Shown: in pieces, positions 1-11,298 of the stretch
How positions within the stretch are numbered: the stretch's first letter is position 1
Layout of the letters: each line of letters starts with the position of its first letter
Assembly (NCBI GenBank): GCA_958430865.1
Contig: CAUDNR010002702.1
Span: 13,403-43,978, forward strand
Length of the DNA stretch: 30,576 bases
Reading direction: 5' to 3'
Origin: Entrophospora sp. SA101
Taxonomy: Eukaryota; Glomeromycota; Glomeromycetes; Entrophosporales; Entrophosporaceae
Made by a program: the position numbers and the translations under genes
The notes under the pieces: model-generated
Told to the model about the DNA's origin: nothing
Seen by the model: the letters and a program-made list of their open reading frames with translations, nothing else
Databases searched by the model: none

Positions 1-202
1 TTTTTTCAGTAAATAATTGACTATTAATTAGCATTTAATTTTTTGTAAATTATATCAAGTATTGTATTAAGTATTATAAAATCACAAAAAAAATTTTATT
101 ATTATTAAAATTTTCCTGTTGATCCTGTAGATCATTATAATTATCTCGTTTCAACAGGTTTAGGTGGTCAGTCCCATAGATCCGTTGAAACGAGGTTTGA
201 CT
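1..202. mobile_element. Right end of a pogo/Tigger-like DNA element (continues left of the window)
   Basis: Read on the minus strand from 202 the sequence starts CAGTCAAACCTCGTTTCAAC and is followed 28 bases later by the inverted motif, so 145-155 and 184-194 form a perfect 11-bp inverted repeat with a 28-base loop. A CAGT-type terminus with a nearby inverted copy of the terminal motif, next to a TA dinucleotide (203-204), is the layout of Tigger/pogo ends. The better preserved pogo element elsewhere in this window is built the same way. No coding sequence of it is visible here and the other end lies outside. It could instead be a MITE. Confidence 0.5.
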
Positions 203-429
203 GTAGTAAGTAAAAGTTACACATCAACTTTTTTGATTTTATAATATATTAATACTTCTATTATTATTATTATTATGATCACCATGAGTTCAATTAACAT
301 CAAATTTTTCACTACTACGTGATGATAAGTTTAAATTTATTTGTCCAGTGATATCCCTTAATCATCTTCGCCACCTTTTAAATCATTTTCGATATCTACA
401 GTTGCTTGAATGCATGTATTATGAACTTG

Positions 430-663
430 TTCTTCCGATAGATCAGCTACATAATAGCAAAATCCTTTTTTTTATTAGAAACGAAATCCGACCAAAACCA
501 TCTAATTTCATCTGGACAAACTACACGTTCATTTAACATGTTTTGTGGAGAACCTTTTGTCCATTTTCTTTTGTAATACATACAAGTCGCTGTATATTTC
601 TCTTTTAGAAACTCTTTCTCCGCGCTCAAAATGTTCCCAGACATCTGATAAAGTCGGCCACTA
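430..663 (-). pseudogene. Decayed hAT-type BED zinc-finger fragment
   Basis: On the minus strand one frame reads SDVWEHFERGERVSK and, after a frameshift near 605, the next frame reads EKYTATCMYYKRKWTKGSPQ and continues to NERVVCPDEIRWFWSDF. This matches the start of a BED finger (W..F, then C..C, then H and C) as found at the N-terminus of hAT transposases. The second Cys of the C..C pair has become Tyr and the His position is lost, so it cannot bind zinc. A stop follows at about 445. No catalytic core is recognisable beside it. Confidence 0.6.
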
Positions 664-1364
664 ATTATAATTGAGTTAGTATTTGAAGGTTCAATATCGT
701 AAGAATTTTTTCATTCAGAAACCTGATCGGATAATTTTGACACTTATCACACTCGAATCAAGTATAAAATTGCCGAAACTTTTGTCAAATCGAAATTTAG
801 CTTCGTCCACAAGTATATGAAGACGATCACGAATTTTTGTAATTGTGTGAGCCATCATTGGGAAAGCTTGTTCCCTGAATATTCAAGGTAAAGCTGGGAA
901 ATTTAATCTGAAGATACTGATTGTAAAGCTAAATATCTTTCTAACTCATTTCGATTGGTCGAACTTATCAGGAAAATAATAAATTTTCATTGGACATTAT
1001 ATATAATATAGAAAATTTTTTTTTTTTTGGGAAAAAATAAAGTGGAATAGAAAAAATGCTTTAAAAAAGACAAACCGCAGTTCGATCATATTGGGTTAAA
1101 CCACAATTGGCTTTGGTTTAGCCTCATTTTTAAATTTTATTATTATGTAGATCAGATCGACAAACCACGATTGGCCCCAACTGTAAGTTGTTAAACCAAA
1201 ATATTTCTAGAAAAATGATTCATCATACAAATAATGACATATTTCATCAAATAAATTGCTTTTTTTTAGATATTGTCCAATGTGGGATCTATATAGTAAT
1301 ACACCAGGAAATTTGGTATTCGTATATACTTTTACCAAATACAGCAACTAATACATTTATTAGA
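664..1364. other. Unique AT-rich stretch without a recognisable gene
   Basis: No convincing reading frame is seen on either strand. Around 1070-1200 there are several related copies of a motif like AAACCRCRATTGGC (for example aaaccgcagttcgatc, aaaccacaattggc and aaaccacgattggcc), which look like subterminal repeats of a DNA transposon, but no clear termini are visible. Confidence 0.4.
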
Positions 1365-1687
1365 TCATCCAGTATGTTATATTTTTCGAGGAGAATGAGG
1401 AATAAAAGTTGACCAAGAATAATCTTAGATTAATGCAAGTAGTGAAATGCTGCCAATTGAATTGATCAATTTGATTATTATATAATATTGATTGTTATAA
1501 ATACATTGATATACTCTATACATATTTAATTAACTATTTTTGGATTTCCATCTTTATAAATAATCATTTTCCTAGCCAATATTACAAAAGCCATAGAAAA
1601 ATGCACAATTAAAAAAAAACTTGATAAATAATAAATAGTAATAATAGTAATATATAATATAGATGACTACTGTTATTATTATTATTG

Positions 1688-2764
1688 TTATGCATTATTA
1701 CTAGCATCTGGTCCAACTGACGATAAACAACAGCTGCCGATGATATCTTCATGTTCAAAACTATTTTCTACGCCGACCAAAACTTTATACATTCTATTAA
1801 CACCACCCCAAGAAAATTCCTCCACCCTTTTACATTCCCAATTACAACCCTGTACATTCGTTGTCATATATCTACCAATGTCATCACCAAATCTATCCAG
1901 TATAGCATAACCTAACAATTGAAAGTTCTCCAGATTTTTGTAGAGTTGTTGTTTCAAGCTTGAATTGATCGAGGGTTGTATATTGAAATCTGAGATGCGA
2001 TCGTTGTGATAAAATGTTATTTCGAATTTTATTCGGAATTGTTTTTTAAAGAAAAATTCTTTTTTGAATTGTTGTGAAATAGTTAATAAAGTGTTGGTTA
2101 GAGTTGTGGTAAAAGAGTCGATTTCATTAGTTATAATTTTATCTCGTAGTGATAATTGCGACTGTGATAGGGTGGTTGATGAGTAGGAAGATTGCGGATA
2201 TATTGGAATTTTGAAATATTCCAATTCTTCTTCTAATTCTTGTGATGTTATTGGGATCAAACCAATTGCTTTAAATGAGTAAAAAGAAATAGAAATAGAA
2301 ATAGAAATAGAAATAAAAGGTGAGATTGATTATTTATAATAAATCTTCCATGTCGTCCATTGGCAAACATTTTAATTATTACCTTGATCAATAGTTGGAA
2401 CTTTACCAGTTCTATAGAATTGCATAATATAATGAAATAAATGTCCATCTCTGTCGATAAAAAATTCATTAGGAGCATCATACAAAGGATTTTCATCGTC
2501 GTCATAGAGAAACAATGAGCCAAGTAAAGTTGTCGGATAAGCTGTCAAAGTTGACCTGAATGTTTCATACTAAAAAACAATCAATTATTATTACTTTATA
2601 ATATTGTCATTATAAACATATAAAGTTACCTTTATGCCACCGACATTTAATGTAATTTTATCCAAGACTGGTTGAATCTCGGTAGTATCGCTATCATTAT
2701 CGCTTGTATGTAAATGTGAAACAGTGTCTAAATTTGAGTTTGAGTTTGTATTATCTGATAACAT
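1688..2764 (-). CDS. BTB/POZ T1-domain (KCTD-like) protein, copy 1
   Basis: Three exons on the minus strand, 2630-2764, 2383-2569 and 1688-2268, joined by GT-AG introns of 60 and 114 bp, give 300 aa with consistent phases. Residues about 36-115 form a potassium-channel-tetramerisation-type BTB domain: ITLNVGGIKYETFRSTL, then LGSLFLYDDDENPL, then FFIDRDGHLFHYIMQFYRTG. The exon-2/exon-3 join continues as IPITSQELEEELEYFKIP, as is usual after a T1 domain. No membrane segments are present, so it is a soluble KCTD-like protein and not a channel. Such proteins often oligomerise and act as Cullin-3 adaptors; the target here is unknown. The C-terminal half (about 130-300) is not recognised. The start ATG at 2764 is the first before the domain. 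Intron 2 carries an (agaaat)n array at 2285-2314. Confidence 0.85.
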
Positions 2765-3119
2765 GGCTAGTTTTTATAAAAAATTATTGAAAAAAGGAAG
2801 CGACATAAAAAATGGCGCTAAAAAATTTGAAACCTTTTATCAACTCCCATTTAATGTACTGCTGCTGATCTTCTTTATTCAAATTTTGTTGTACAAAGTC
2901 ACATGAAATCATGCAAACATTCATAATAATGACTGTAGATGCTCAAGATGAGACAGTTAAGAGGATTAAAAATTGCTCCCTCCATCAAGACTTGCTCGTC
3001 ACAATAGAATGACCGAATCAATGAAAAAATATAGTAATAGTAATAAAAATTGTTCTCCTGGTTGTGTGGCGCCAGTTCATTTCTATAACCAGCCAGGGCT
3101 TCAACCAATTTCTTATTGA
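2765..3119. other. Upstream region of the BTB gene, no gene recognised
   Basis: Short open frames exist on both strands (for example 2899-3162 minus) but have no recognisable domain, low complexity and no splice logic. It probably contains the BTB promoter and the decayed tail of the neighbouring bZIP pseudogene. The same sequence lies at 18557-18911. Confidence 0.4.
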
Positions 3120-3763
3120 TTATAATATGCTGCAATTGGTAACACATATGCTTATTTGACACCGAGTTATGGAGGGAGGGATGTTGATTTTATCAATCTC
3201 CTTATCATGCATGAATTCAGTGATATTTTTGGCTGCAAGTAGATATATAAAGAAAAATTTTTCTTCAATTTGTTTTTTTATTTTTGATCATTTAGTACTT
3301 TTAAATTTTTATAATCTTTATCATGATTTTGATCTAATTTTGTTTTTTTATCAGCAGGTTTAACATCCAACAACCTAGCATCTTTTTCAATCTTTAATCA
3401 TTTATTTTCAAATGCAAGTTTTTTCTTGATTCTTCCTTCAAACAGCTCTGTTTTTGAAGCCATTTATCTTGCAGCTCTCTCAAGTACCTGTTCACGTAAT
3501 TTCTTTTTAACACGAAATCTGGCAGATACAGCTGTATTTCTTCTTCAGCTGCTAATTATCAGGATTGATATTAATTCTAAATCATTATTACTTGATTGAT
3601 CAGTTGATTTTATATTATTGTTAGCAGCAGCAATAGTTAAAGGAGTGGAAGATGGATGTATTAATGGTGGTAGATTGTGTGTAGTGACAGCAGCTGTGGT
3701 GGGTATGACAGTTGAGTTTGTAAAAAAATAGGAAATAAAATCATTCTGAGCCAAAGACTCCAA
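3120..3763 (-). pseudogene. bZIP transcription factor pseudogene, copy 1
   Basis: A single minus-strand frame of about 214 codons contains the basic region RRNTAVSARFRVKKKLREQ starting at 3544, followed by a leucine-zipper-like stretch (ERAAR, MASKTELFEGRIKKK, LAFENK, LK). This is the pattern of the fungal bZIP group with the N-x7-R DNA-contact signature. The upstream part reads LAQNDFISYFFTNST and is Ser/Thr-rich. The frame is interrupted by three in-frame stops and no frameshift inside that interval: TGA at 3545-3547 just before the basic region, TAA at 3464-3466 in the linker, and TGA at 3398-3400 where relatives have Trp. A further TGA lies just upstream of 3763. It would not make a full protein unless stops are read through. 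Confidence 0.8.
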
Positions 3764-4017
3764 TCAGATCATACATATTATTATTAAAGATCTGGCATCA
3801 TTGGGTTCTCAAATTTTGCATATATAGTTTGGTGAATCCAAGTTGCAAAATGGTATTTTTTATGAAATTTTTGTTTAAAAATGCACCTGACTTTTGTCCA
3901 TGTAGTGAGTGTGTTATATATATTTTTTTTCTTTTAAAATAAGTATTCATAATTGATACATTGTTGTTTGTCATTATAATATATATATGGAATTAATTCA
4001 AAAACTCATAATGTAGT

Positions 4018-4573
4018 TATACTTGGATTCGCAAGCTACTATTGATGGTTTTAACAATTGGAAACAACAATCAAAAACAATTAGATCTTACCTTAAATTT
4101 AACAATTTTATTTATGGGAAAGCATTTATTCAAAATTTAATGGTAAAATCAACAAAGTTAAACCTCACTCCAATAATTAATATAGCTGACTCATCAGCCA
4201 AACCAGGAAGTATTAATAATCAAATCACAAAAATAAACATAAATAAAAATATAAAAATATGTTACATTATATTGGAAAGAGTTTCCAACCTGTAGAAATT
4301 TTATCAAACAAATATGCAAAGCAAAACGATTAAATTCTTGGATCTCTTTAAATCGGTTTCAACCATTTTTCACTGAGGAAGAAATACATAAAATAGAGTA
4401 GAGTTATCTTGAGAACTGGTTTTTCTTCTCCTACATCTTTCAAAGACAGTAGATGGAAAGCCTTCAAAATCAAGCTATTATATAATAAACTACCAGTACT
4501 AGAAAATTTAAAGGAACGAGGATCAAATCAAAAGATGCAGTTAAAACAATTAATAGAAAAATCACCCGGATAA
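4018..4573 (+). pseudogene. 3' end of a LINE: RNase H domain and tail, copy 1
   Basis: The first frame reads LDSQATIDGFNNWKQQSKTI (RNase H motif with the acidic DSQA) and later NIADSSAKPGS, resembling the final D..AK.GS block of RNase H. After shifts in frame it continues as IKQICKAKRLNSWISLNRFQ, then LRTGFSSPTSFKDSRWKAFK and KIKLLYNKLPVLENLKERG. This order, RNase H followed by a conserved tail, fits the C-terminus of endonuclease/reverse-transcriptase LINEs that are abundant in glomeromycete genomes. The reverse transcriptase itself is absent, and several stops and frameshifts show that it is dead. Confidence 0.7.
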
Positions 4574-4618
4574 AATAAATTCAAATTGGGTTCTTATAAA
4601 ATATAATACTATTTATTA

Positions 4619-4948
4619 TTAATTATATTCTAAATAAAAATGTTGACGAAATTCTTTATAGTATAATGTATATTTTTGATTAGTCGACAAATAAACATGG
4701 CCTGAGCCATCCCAGAGTTTCATCAGAGAAGGCGACTGATGTATATTTGAATATTCTAAAAACAATTTTTTAAATATATTTGCTAAATTAACATCAACTA
4801 AAGCTCGTGAATCAAATTTTGGATGCAATTTTACGAATATATTCCTCTAAACCGTTTGTTTTCAAGGTAAATAATTTGTCTTTACGAGCACCACGCAATT
4901 TTAAAAGACTGAGACAAATGGGTATTGATGAGTTATATTGATATGTTT
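4619..4948 (-). pseudogene. Unidentified protein-coding remnant, copy 1
   Basis: Two overlapping minus-strand frames join across a one-base shift near 4826: first ICLSLLKLRGARKDKLFTLK followed by TNGLEEYIRKIASK, then PKFDSRALVDVNLANIFKKL followed by FLEYSNIHQSPSLMKLWDG and GHVYLSTNQKYTLYYKEFRQ. The composition is protein-like and the two parts look like one former exon, but I do not recognise the family and no ATG precedes it. It lies about 100 bp upstream of UTP13 on the opposite strand. Confidence 0.35.
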
Positions 4949-5051
4949 GGCTGTTTTATCATTTTTTTTTCTTTAATTTAAAATCAATTCATTTAATTAT
5001 GATCGTCATTAAATTTTTTCTTGATAATCAATCAACGAAATTTATTATAAA

Positions 5052-8000
5052 ATGCTTGAATCAAATGGAAAAAAACAAATCAAAACCAGGTGTGTATCCT
5101 AGTTAATAATATTATTATACGAGTACATATTAACAGAAATGATATTAATCTTATAATAATCAAAGTTTCAAAGTTATCCAGTCAATTGGTCAACTTTACA
5201 CTGGCGGGAAAGCATGTATAACATCTGACGAGAATGCTTTAATAACAACTGTTGGAGAAGATATTGATGTTATTAATATTTATGACGGACAAAAATTGTT
5301 TAGACTAAGTGGTGTATGTAGGTTAATAATGATGATAATTACAATAATTTCATCACTTTCAAAATACAACGATGATAATGATTCTTTAATTTGTTGGAAT
5401 ATAGGATAGTGATCTTATCACTACCTTTGGCATAACGCCTGATGACAAATTATTAGTTAGTGCTAGTAGAAGTTTATTAGTGAAAATTTGGGATTTAAAA
5501 ACTGGAAAACTTTTAAGAACTTTTAGAGTAAATATTAAATTAAAAAATAGTTCAAATGTATTTTTTATTATCGTTCGATTTCATCTTGTTTAATGATCTT
5601 AATAATAATAATAATGTCTTCTTTAAAGGCACATGATTCGCCAATAATTGTAATGGCAATCGATCCAACTTCTTCATTAGTAGCAACAGGATCTGCTGAT
5701 GGTGTTGTTAAAATATGGGATATAGAAGGTGGATTTTGTACGCATAATTTTCACGGTCATGGAGGTGTAATCAGTTCATTAAAATTCTATAAACAAGGTC
5801 AAAATAATTGGAAATTGGCTTCTGGGTCAGATGATTGTAATATTCGTATATGGGATTTACATAAAAGAAGGTAGGTAAAAAATAACAAGATGATGTTGAT
5901 GATGAAACAATTAAGATAATGTTTTAATTAATTAATTACTAATTAATTATTTTATTTTAGCTGTGTTGCTATATTAAAAAACCATGTTAGTCTAATTAGT
6001 GGCCTAGATGTATCTAATGATGGAAGATATTTAATAAGCAGCTCTCGTGATAAAGTAATATGTACATGGGATCTTCATAATATCGACAATAATAAAAAAA
6101 TATTAATTAACACATTTCCAATTTATGAGGTAAATGATGACTATTTGATTCAATAAAAAATATTTTTAAAGAGAATATTAAAACAATATGTGTATGTGTG
6201 TATGCATTTATGTTAGACAATCGAAGTGATAGGTGTATTAGAAGAGAATTCTACTGATGATTCAGGCAGTTCATCCAAAGAATTGATTTATACTGGTGGT
6301 GATAAAGGTATATTACCTATTTATTTTTACGGAAAAATATCTATTATATTATTAAAATGATAATAATAGCGAATTATTGTATAAATATTGAATAGGTATA
6401 ATTAGGGTATGGGAACTTCATACCGGTAAACTATTTATGTCACAAGAACCTGAAAAAAATACAAAATACACAATAAAAGATATAATGTATGCTATATAAT
6501 TATAAATCAATCAATCAATGAACAATGATATTTATCATGATCATTGTTAATACCATTAACAATAATTCCATCAATTAACAGATATTTAAGGAAAAGTAAA
6601 AGTCTAATAGCAGTAACAGATGATCAAAACTTTTTATTTTACAATTTATCCAAAAATTTAAAAAGATATAGACAAATCATTGGTAACAACGATGAAATAC
6701 TAGATCTTTCTTTTATTGGTCCAGACGAAACTCATCTGGCCATAGCTACAAACACAGAACAAATTGGATTGTTTAACATGACAGCGTTTGACTTTAATAT
6801 TGTTTATGGTCATAATGATATAGTTATTTGTCTGGATAAAAATAATACAGGTGATATTCTCATTTCTGGTTCAAAGGATCATACTATTAGAATTTGGAAG
6901 TTTGATCTGAACAGTCAAGATGCATCTGATCGGGTTAAATGTTTGGGCGTTTGTGTTGGTCATACTGAGGCTGTCGGTTCTGTTGTTATGTCCAAAAAAA
7001 CTGAAAATTTTTGTATTAGTGGCAGTGCTGATCGAACTATAAAATATTGGGATCTATCATCAATTGGTCAGTAAAAGTTTCTTTAATAAGTAAATTTTTT
7101 CTTATTATTCTATTTAAATGAATCTCTCTAATACATATATATATATATATATATAATGTCAATGAAACAGATAAATCAGATCCAGATGAAAACCATAAAC
7201 CCAAGTCTCTTTATACTCATCATGCACACGATAAAGACATCAACACAATAGCCATTTCACCAAATGAGAAAATATTTGCAACAGGGTCACAAGATAAAAC
7301 CATAAAGATATGGTCAACAAAAGATGGTAATTTGGTTGGTAAATGTTTAGGACATAAACGTGGTGTCTGGTCTATTGATTTCTCCAGGATGGATCAGACC
7401 TTATTATCAAGCTCTGGTGACAAAACCATAAAAATTTGGAATTTGAATGATTTCACTTGTTTGAAAACTTTTGAAGGCCATCAGAACACAGTATTGAGAT
7501 CCGTGTTCATCACATCAGGTTCACAAGTTGTTTCATGTGGATCAGATGGATTGATAAAAATTTGGTTGAATAAGACAACCGAGTGTATTAATACACTTGA
7601 TAATCACACTGAAAAAATTTGGGCGTTGACTGTTAATAAAAATGAAAATTTGATAATTTCAGGTGGTGCTGATAGTTTAATTAATATTTGGAAAGATGTT
7701 ACTGAAGAAGAAATGGAAATTAAAATTAAAGAAGAAGAAGAATTAATACTAAAGTATGTAATTAATTGTCTCTTTGTGTTTGCTTTTTTATTTTGAAATG
7801 TGTGTATAAAAATTTTTTATTCATCTTATAGAGAGCAAGATTTAGCAAACTATTTACAAAAAAAAGATTACAAAAATGCCATATTGCTTGCGATTAGTTT
7901 GGATCAACCTCATAGATTATTAAATTTATTCAAGCAAATTATGAATAATCGACCTGAAGGTAACTAACTAACTAGCTAATCGATCAATCAATCCCACCAT

Positions 8001-8531
8001 TACACGTGTGCACATATTTTTGCAATGAATTAAGCCATATAATTTATTCTTTATCTAACACCACTGCCTCGTCTTTTTTTTTTCAGGTGATAGCAGTATA
8101 ACAGGATTAAAAACAATAGATGGTATATTAATTAATCTAGAAAAAGAAAATTTAGAAAAAATCTTGACTTATATAAGAGATTGGAATACCAATTCAAAAA
8201 ATTTTCAGGTTTCTCAAACAATTTTAAATGTTCTATTAAGGAATTTCAATTCCAACCAATTATTAGAAATCGATGGAATCAAAGAGGTACTAATTTTTAT
8301 AACAGATATTATATATATAAACGTATATAATTTTTTTATTTTATATATATATAAATATATAATTTTTTTTATTTTATATAGTTGATAGATGGATTATTGC
8401 CATATTCTGAAAGACATTTTCAAAGAATTGAAAAATTATTGATAGATTCTTACATCATTGATTATAGTTTATATTCTATGGATTTATTGGATCCTATTAG
8501 CAAAATGAATATATCAGATGATGATGAATAA
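5052..8531 (+). CDS. UTP13: U3 snoRNP protein Utp13 (TBL3), copy 1
   Basis: Twelve exons (5052-5089, 5166-5313, 5405-5527, 5629-5870, 5961-6129, 6217-6307, 6396-6486, 6582-7066, 7171-7753, 7832-7959, 8087-8286, 8382-8531) join at GT-AG sites in consistent phase to give 815 aa, close to the yeast and human family length. The N-terminus [20 protein letters not shown] is the family start. Residues about 20-640 carry two tandem sets of WD40 blades ([55 protein letters not shown]). From about 655 comes the Utp13 C-terminal domain ([36 protein letters not shown]). The family acts in the UTP-B subcomplex of the small-subunit processome, in nucleolar 18S rRNA processing. An out-of-frame ATG at 4999 overlaps the start. 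AATAAA follows at 8607. Confidence 0.93.
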
Positions 8532-9266
8532 TGAAAGATTATATGCTTTTTTATAGATGTATTTCTAATTCTAATTAAGATTATTTAAAACCAACAAGAA
8601 TATTTTAATAAATCAAACCCCTTTTTTTTTACCGATCTTTTACAATAATTTGATCCGGATGTCTTGCAATCACTCGTTGCTTGATGTTCTAACGTATAAC
8701 TAGCGGATTATCGAGTTAACGTTAATAACGGGTTGTTAACAGATTAACGGTTAGCTTATAGGACTTAGGTGTTAACCCGTTAACGATAATATCAATATAT
8801 ATTAATATTACAATTAAGAATACATTAATCCGTTAATATTAACAACAACAACAACAACAACAATATTGATTCTTTTTTTATGCTGAAGTGAGGATTTTTT
8901 GACCATTTTTATTTATCTAATACATTATTATTAAAATAAAATCAATATCACAATCTTTCAATCCCTTTTAAGGAAAAACATGAAATTATTTTTCAATGAA
9001 AAGGAAAATTTTAAACAATACAGAGAAAAAAAGAACAAGGATGAAACCAGATTTTTTTAAAAAAATTATGTTCTTAAAAAGAAACAAGTGTTATTTATTT
9101 AAAAAGAATGGTGGCGGTGGTTGTAATGCATTACAAATTGTCGTCACTCTAGTTTAACTAATAATAATCAAAAATGCAAAATGAAATAATTTTAATAATG
9201 GAATAAATCTAAATACTAATCAATAGCTTATATCTAAGATGCATAATCATAAAATTAATAATGTAT
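8532..9266. other. Convergent intergenic region with GTTAACG-rich repeat
   Basis: This lies between the 3' ends of UTP13 and the SCR gene. From 8713 to 8845 it holds many copies of GTTAACG/CGTTAAC in both orientations (gagttaacgttaataacggg, gattaacgg, gttaacccgttaacgat, taatccgttaatattaac), followed by a (caa)n run at about 8840-8862. It resembles the repeat-rich end of a DNA transposon or MITE, but I find no clear termini. No gene is seen. The counterpart is 24324-25058. Confidence 0.5.
8607..8612 (+). promoter_or_regulatory. Likely polyadenylation signal of UTP13 copy 1
   Basis: An AATAAA hexamer lies 76 bases after the UTP13 stop codon, at a usual distance for a fungal 3' end. The same hexamer lies at 24399-24404 for copy 2. 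Confidence 0.4.
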
Positions 9267-9742
9267 CTAGTCGCAGAAGTTATTAATGCATTTCCCACTT
9301 TTGCATGCTTTATCTACAAAACAAGAGCCTCCAGCAGGACGATCATCAGTGAGTTGGCATTTGAACGTATCAGAACCAGTAATACGACAAATTAAAGTTA
9401 TACAATCAGGGTCAAAATTGGCGCCTACGCAAGGCTCTCCTTGGTTAATAAGGCACAATTTATTATCGCCACATACTTCTCCATCAGAACAATCAGCATC
9501 ATCATTACAAGCATCATCTGATAAATGTGTACACATAGTTAATAAATATCAAGATATGAATTTACATAAAAATTTAAAAGAGGGTTTTGCAAGAAAATCA
9601 TTTGTGCATGTTTTTAGAATAGATTAAGACACATACTCGGTCTTCTTTTGAAGAGTCCATTTCCACCGTTGATGCTTATTGCACCAACAAAGACGCTGGA
9701 GAAGATTGTTGCAAAGAGCACAATTAAAAGAGTTAGTTTCAT
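9267..9742 (-). CDS. Small secreted cysteine-rich protein (SCR), copy 1
   Basis: Two exons, 9637-9742 and 9267-9517, with a GT-AG intron of 119 bp give 118 aa ending in TAG. Residues 1-21 are a clear signal peptide (MKLTLLIVLFATIFSSVFVG, then A). A basic KRR at 32-34 could be a processing site, although the following Pro argues against cutting after the last Arg. Residues 36-118 hold 12 cysteines in regular spacing (DACNDDADCSDGEVC, GDNKLCLINQGEPC, CITLICR, SDTFKCQ, GSCFVDKACKSGKC, NNFCD), so it is probably a disulphide-rich extracellular protein. The spacing recalls EB/Dickkopf-like modules but I make no firm family call. A role in the host interface is possible but unproven. Reading frames starting at MCTHL miss the real first exon. 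Confidence 0.85.
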
Positions 9743-9841
9743 TGTTGAAAATTTGAAGTGTGCAATTAATATTAATGACAAATGAAAATTTTTTCTAAGT
9801 GGATTTGTTTGTGATTTTGCAAAAGTATTGATTTATTTAGT

Positions 9842-9851
9842 TATTTATATA
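9842..9851 (-). promoter_or_regulatory. Possible TATA box of the SCR gene
   Basis: TATATAAATA on the minus strand, 100 bases upstream of the SCR ATG and 93 bases from the pogo insertion. Equivalent sites occur at 11196-11205, 15519-15528 and 25634-25643. The region is AT-rich, so chance occurrence is quite possible. Confidence 0.3.
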
Positions 9852-9944
9852 ATATTTATGTAAGGAATAAATAGATAGTTTCTTGGGGTATTCGATATAA
9901 GTTGATTAACAAATCTAAGTAATGTCATAATGTAAATTCATATA

Positions 9945-10622
9945 CAGTTCACTCTCTCTATAACGGCCCGCCTGATTTGGCAAAAAAAGGCCGTTATAGA
10001 GAGAGACCGTTATAGAGAGTTTGCAGATCATGGTCATAATGTGATACAATATAAAGATTTTTATTTTGTATGATAAAATATATTTAAAAAATAAATGAAA
10101 TAAATGAAAGTAAACTATTTATAATTTGCATACTTATTCAATATTAAAAAAGCCATCTAGTGTGGATTGTTGTTGTGAGTTAAAATCAATTTTTTTAATT
10201 TTTCTTTTCAATAATTTAAAATTATCCTCATTTAATTCTGATTGTTTGTTGGTCAATGTAAATTTCTAATGTTTTTATTGCTGACAAGGCCTCTTTATTT
10301 GTAACAGGTGGAAGTTCTTCGATTATTTCTTCCTGGCTTTCATTTTTCTCTGGTAGATTAATTATTGGTAACTATGTCATTTAGATTATTCCATCACTTA
10401 CATATGAGTCATCAATTTCAATGTATTCAGACGCAGATATAGGATTAGGAAGTGCAAGTTCATCAATCAAATTTTGCAAATCATTGAGCTCTCTTACATT
10501 CAATAAATTTAAAATTGATGACATATTTTCAATTTCGTTGGAATTAATATCATAATCAGGTAAGATACCAGTTTTTTTCCAGCAGTTAACTATAGTTTGA
10601 CTGGTAACTTTTTTCCAAGCTT
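9945..10622 (-). mobile_element. Truncated pogo/Tigger element, unit 1
   Basis: It starts with the terminus CAGTTCACTCTCTCTATAAC after a TA (9943-9944), then holds a dead transposase C-terminus on the minus strand: WKKVTSQTIVNCWKKTGILP followed by DYDINSNEIENMSS. It stops abruptly at 10622 inside this coding remnant, where the tandem repeat begins. The right end is missing. Confidence 0.85.
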
Positions 10623-11096
10623 AGTCGCAGAAGTTATTAATGCATTTCCCACTTTTGCATGCTTTATCTACAAAACAAGAGCCTCCAGCAGGACGATCAT
10701 CAGTGAGTTGGCATTTGAACGTATCAGAACCAGTAATACGACAAATTAAAGTTATACAATCAGGGTCAAAATTGGCGCCTACGCAAGGCTCTCCTTGGTT
10801 AATAAGGCACAATTTATTATCGCCACATACTTCTCCATCAGAACAATCAGCATCATCATTACAAGCATCATCTGATAAATGTGTACACATAGTTAATAAA
10901 TATCAAGATATGAATTTACATAAAAATTTAAAAGAGGGTTTTGCAAGAAAATCATTTGTGCATGTTTTTAGAATAGATTAAGACACATACTCGGTCTTCT
11001 TTTGAAGAGTCCATTTCCACCGTTGATGCTTATTGCACCAACAAAGACGCTGGAGAAGATTGTTGCAAAGAGCACAATTAAAAGAGTTAGTTTCAT
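10621..11096 (-). CDS. Small secreted cysteine-rich protein (SCR), copy 2
   Basis: Tandem duplicate with exons 10991-11096 and 10621-10871. The 118-aa product is the same as copy 1, with all 12 cysteines and the signal peptide. The stop codon is TAA because of the duplication join directly at the stop, so its 3' UTR is now pogo sequence and not the original downstream region; polyadenylation may differ. Confidence 0.83.
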
Positions 11097-11298
11097 TGTT
11101 GAAAATTTGAAGTGTGCAATTAATATTAATGACAAATGAAAATTTTTTCTAAGTGGATTTGTTTGTGATTTTGCAAAAGTATTGATTTATTTAGTTATTT
11201 ATATAATATTTATGTAAGGAATAAATAGATAGTTTCTTGGGGTATTCGATATAAGTTGATTAACAAATCTAAGTAATGTCATAATGTAAATTCATATA

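Larger units (their letters stand above)
1365..10622. repeat. Large direct duplication, copy 1 (9.26 kb)
   Basis: Every feature from 1365 to 10622 recurs 15,792 bases downstream with no net insertion or deletion. The lines I compared are identical, including introns, an (agaaat)n array and an (at)n run. The left breakpoint is 1364/1365: beyond it copy 1 runs into unique DNA and copy 2 into the inverted arm ending at 17157. The right breakpoint is 10622, where copy 1 jumps back to start a tandem repeat of the SCR unit while copy 2 continues through the pogo element. Confidence 0.95.

Noticed and set aside
1188..1412. 74-aa plus-strand frame at the left breakpoint
   Set aside because: It spans the 1364/1365 duplication boundary, has no domain and a composition typical of random AT-rich DNA.
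2257..2523. 88-aa minus-strand frame over the BTB gene
   Set aside because: It is the wrong frame of exon 2 running into the intron; the correct frame gives a clear T1 domain.
6544..7074. A separate WD-repeat protein starting at 6544
   Set aside because: The first part is intron; it is exon 8 of UTP13, entered at 6582 through a splice site.
9286..9627. 113-aa plus-strand open frame, repeated at 10640, 15026 and 25078
   Set aside because: It is antisense to the SCR gene and crosses that gene's intron; the minus-strand gene has a signal peptide, valid splice sites and regular cysteines.
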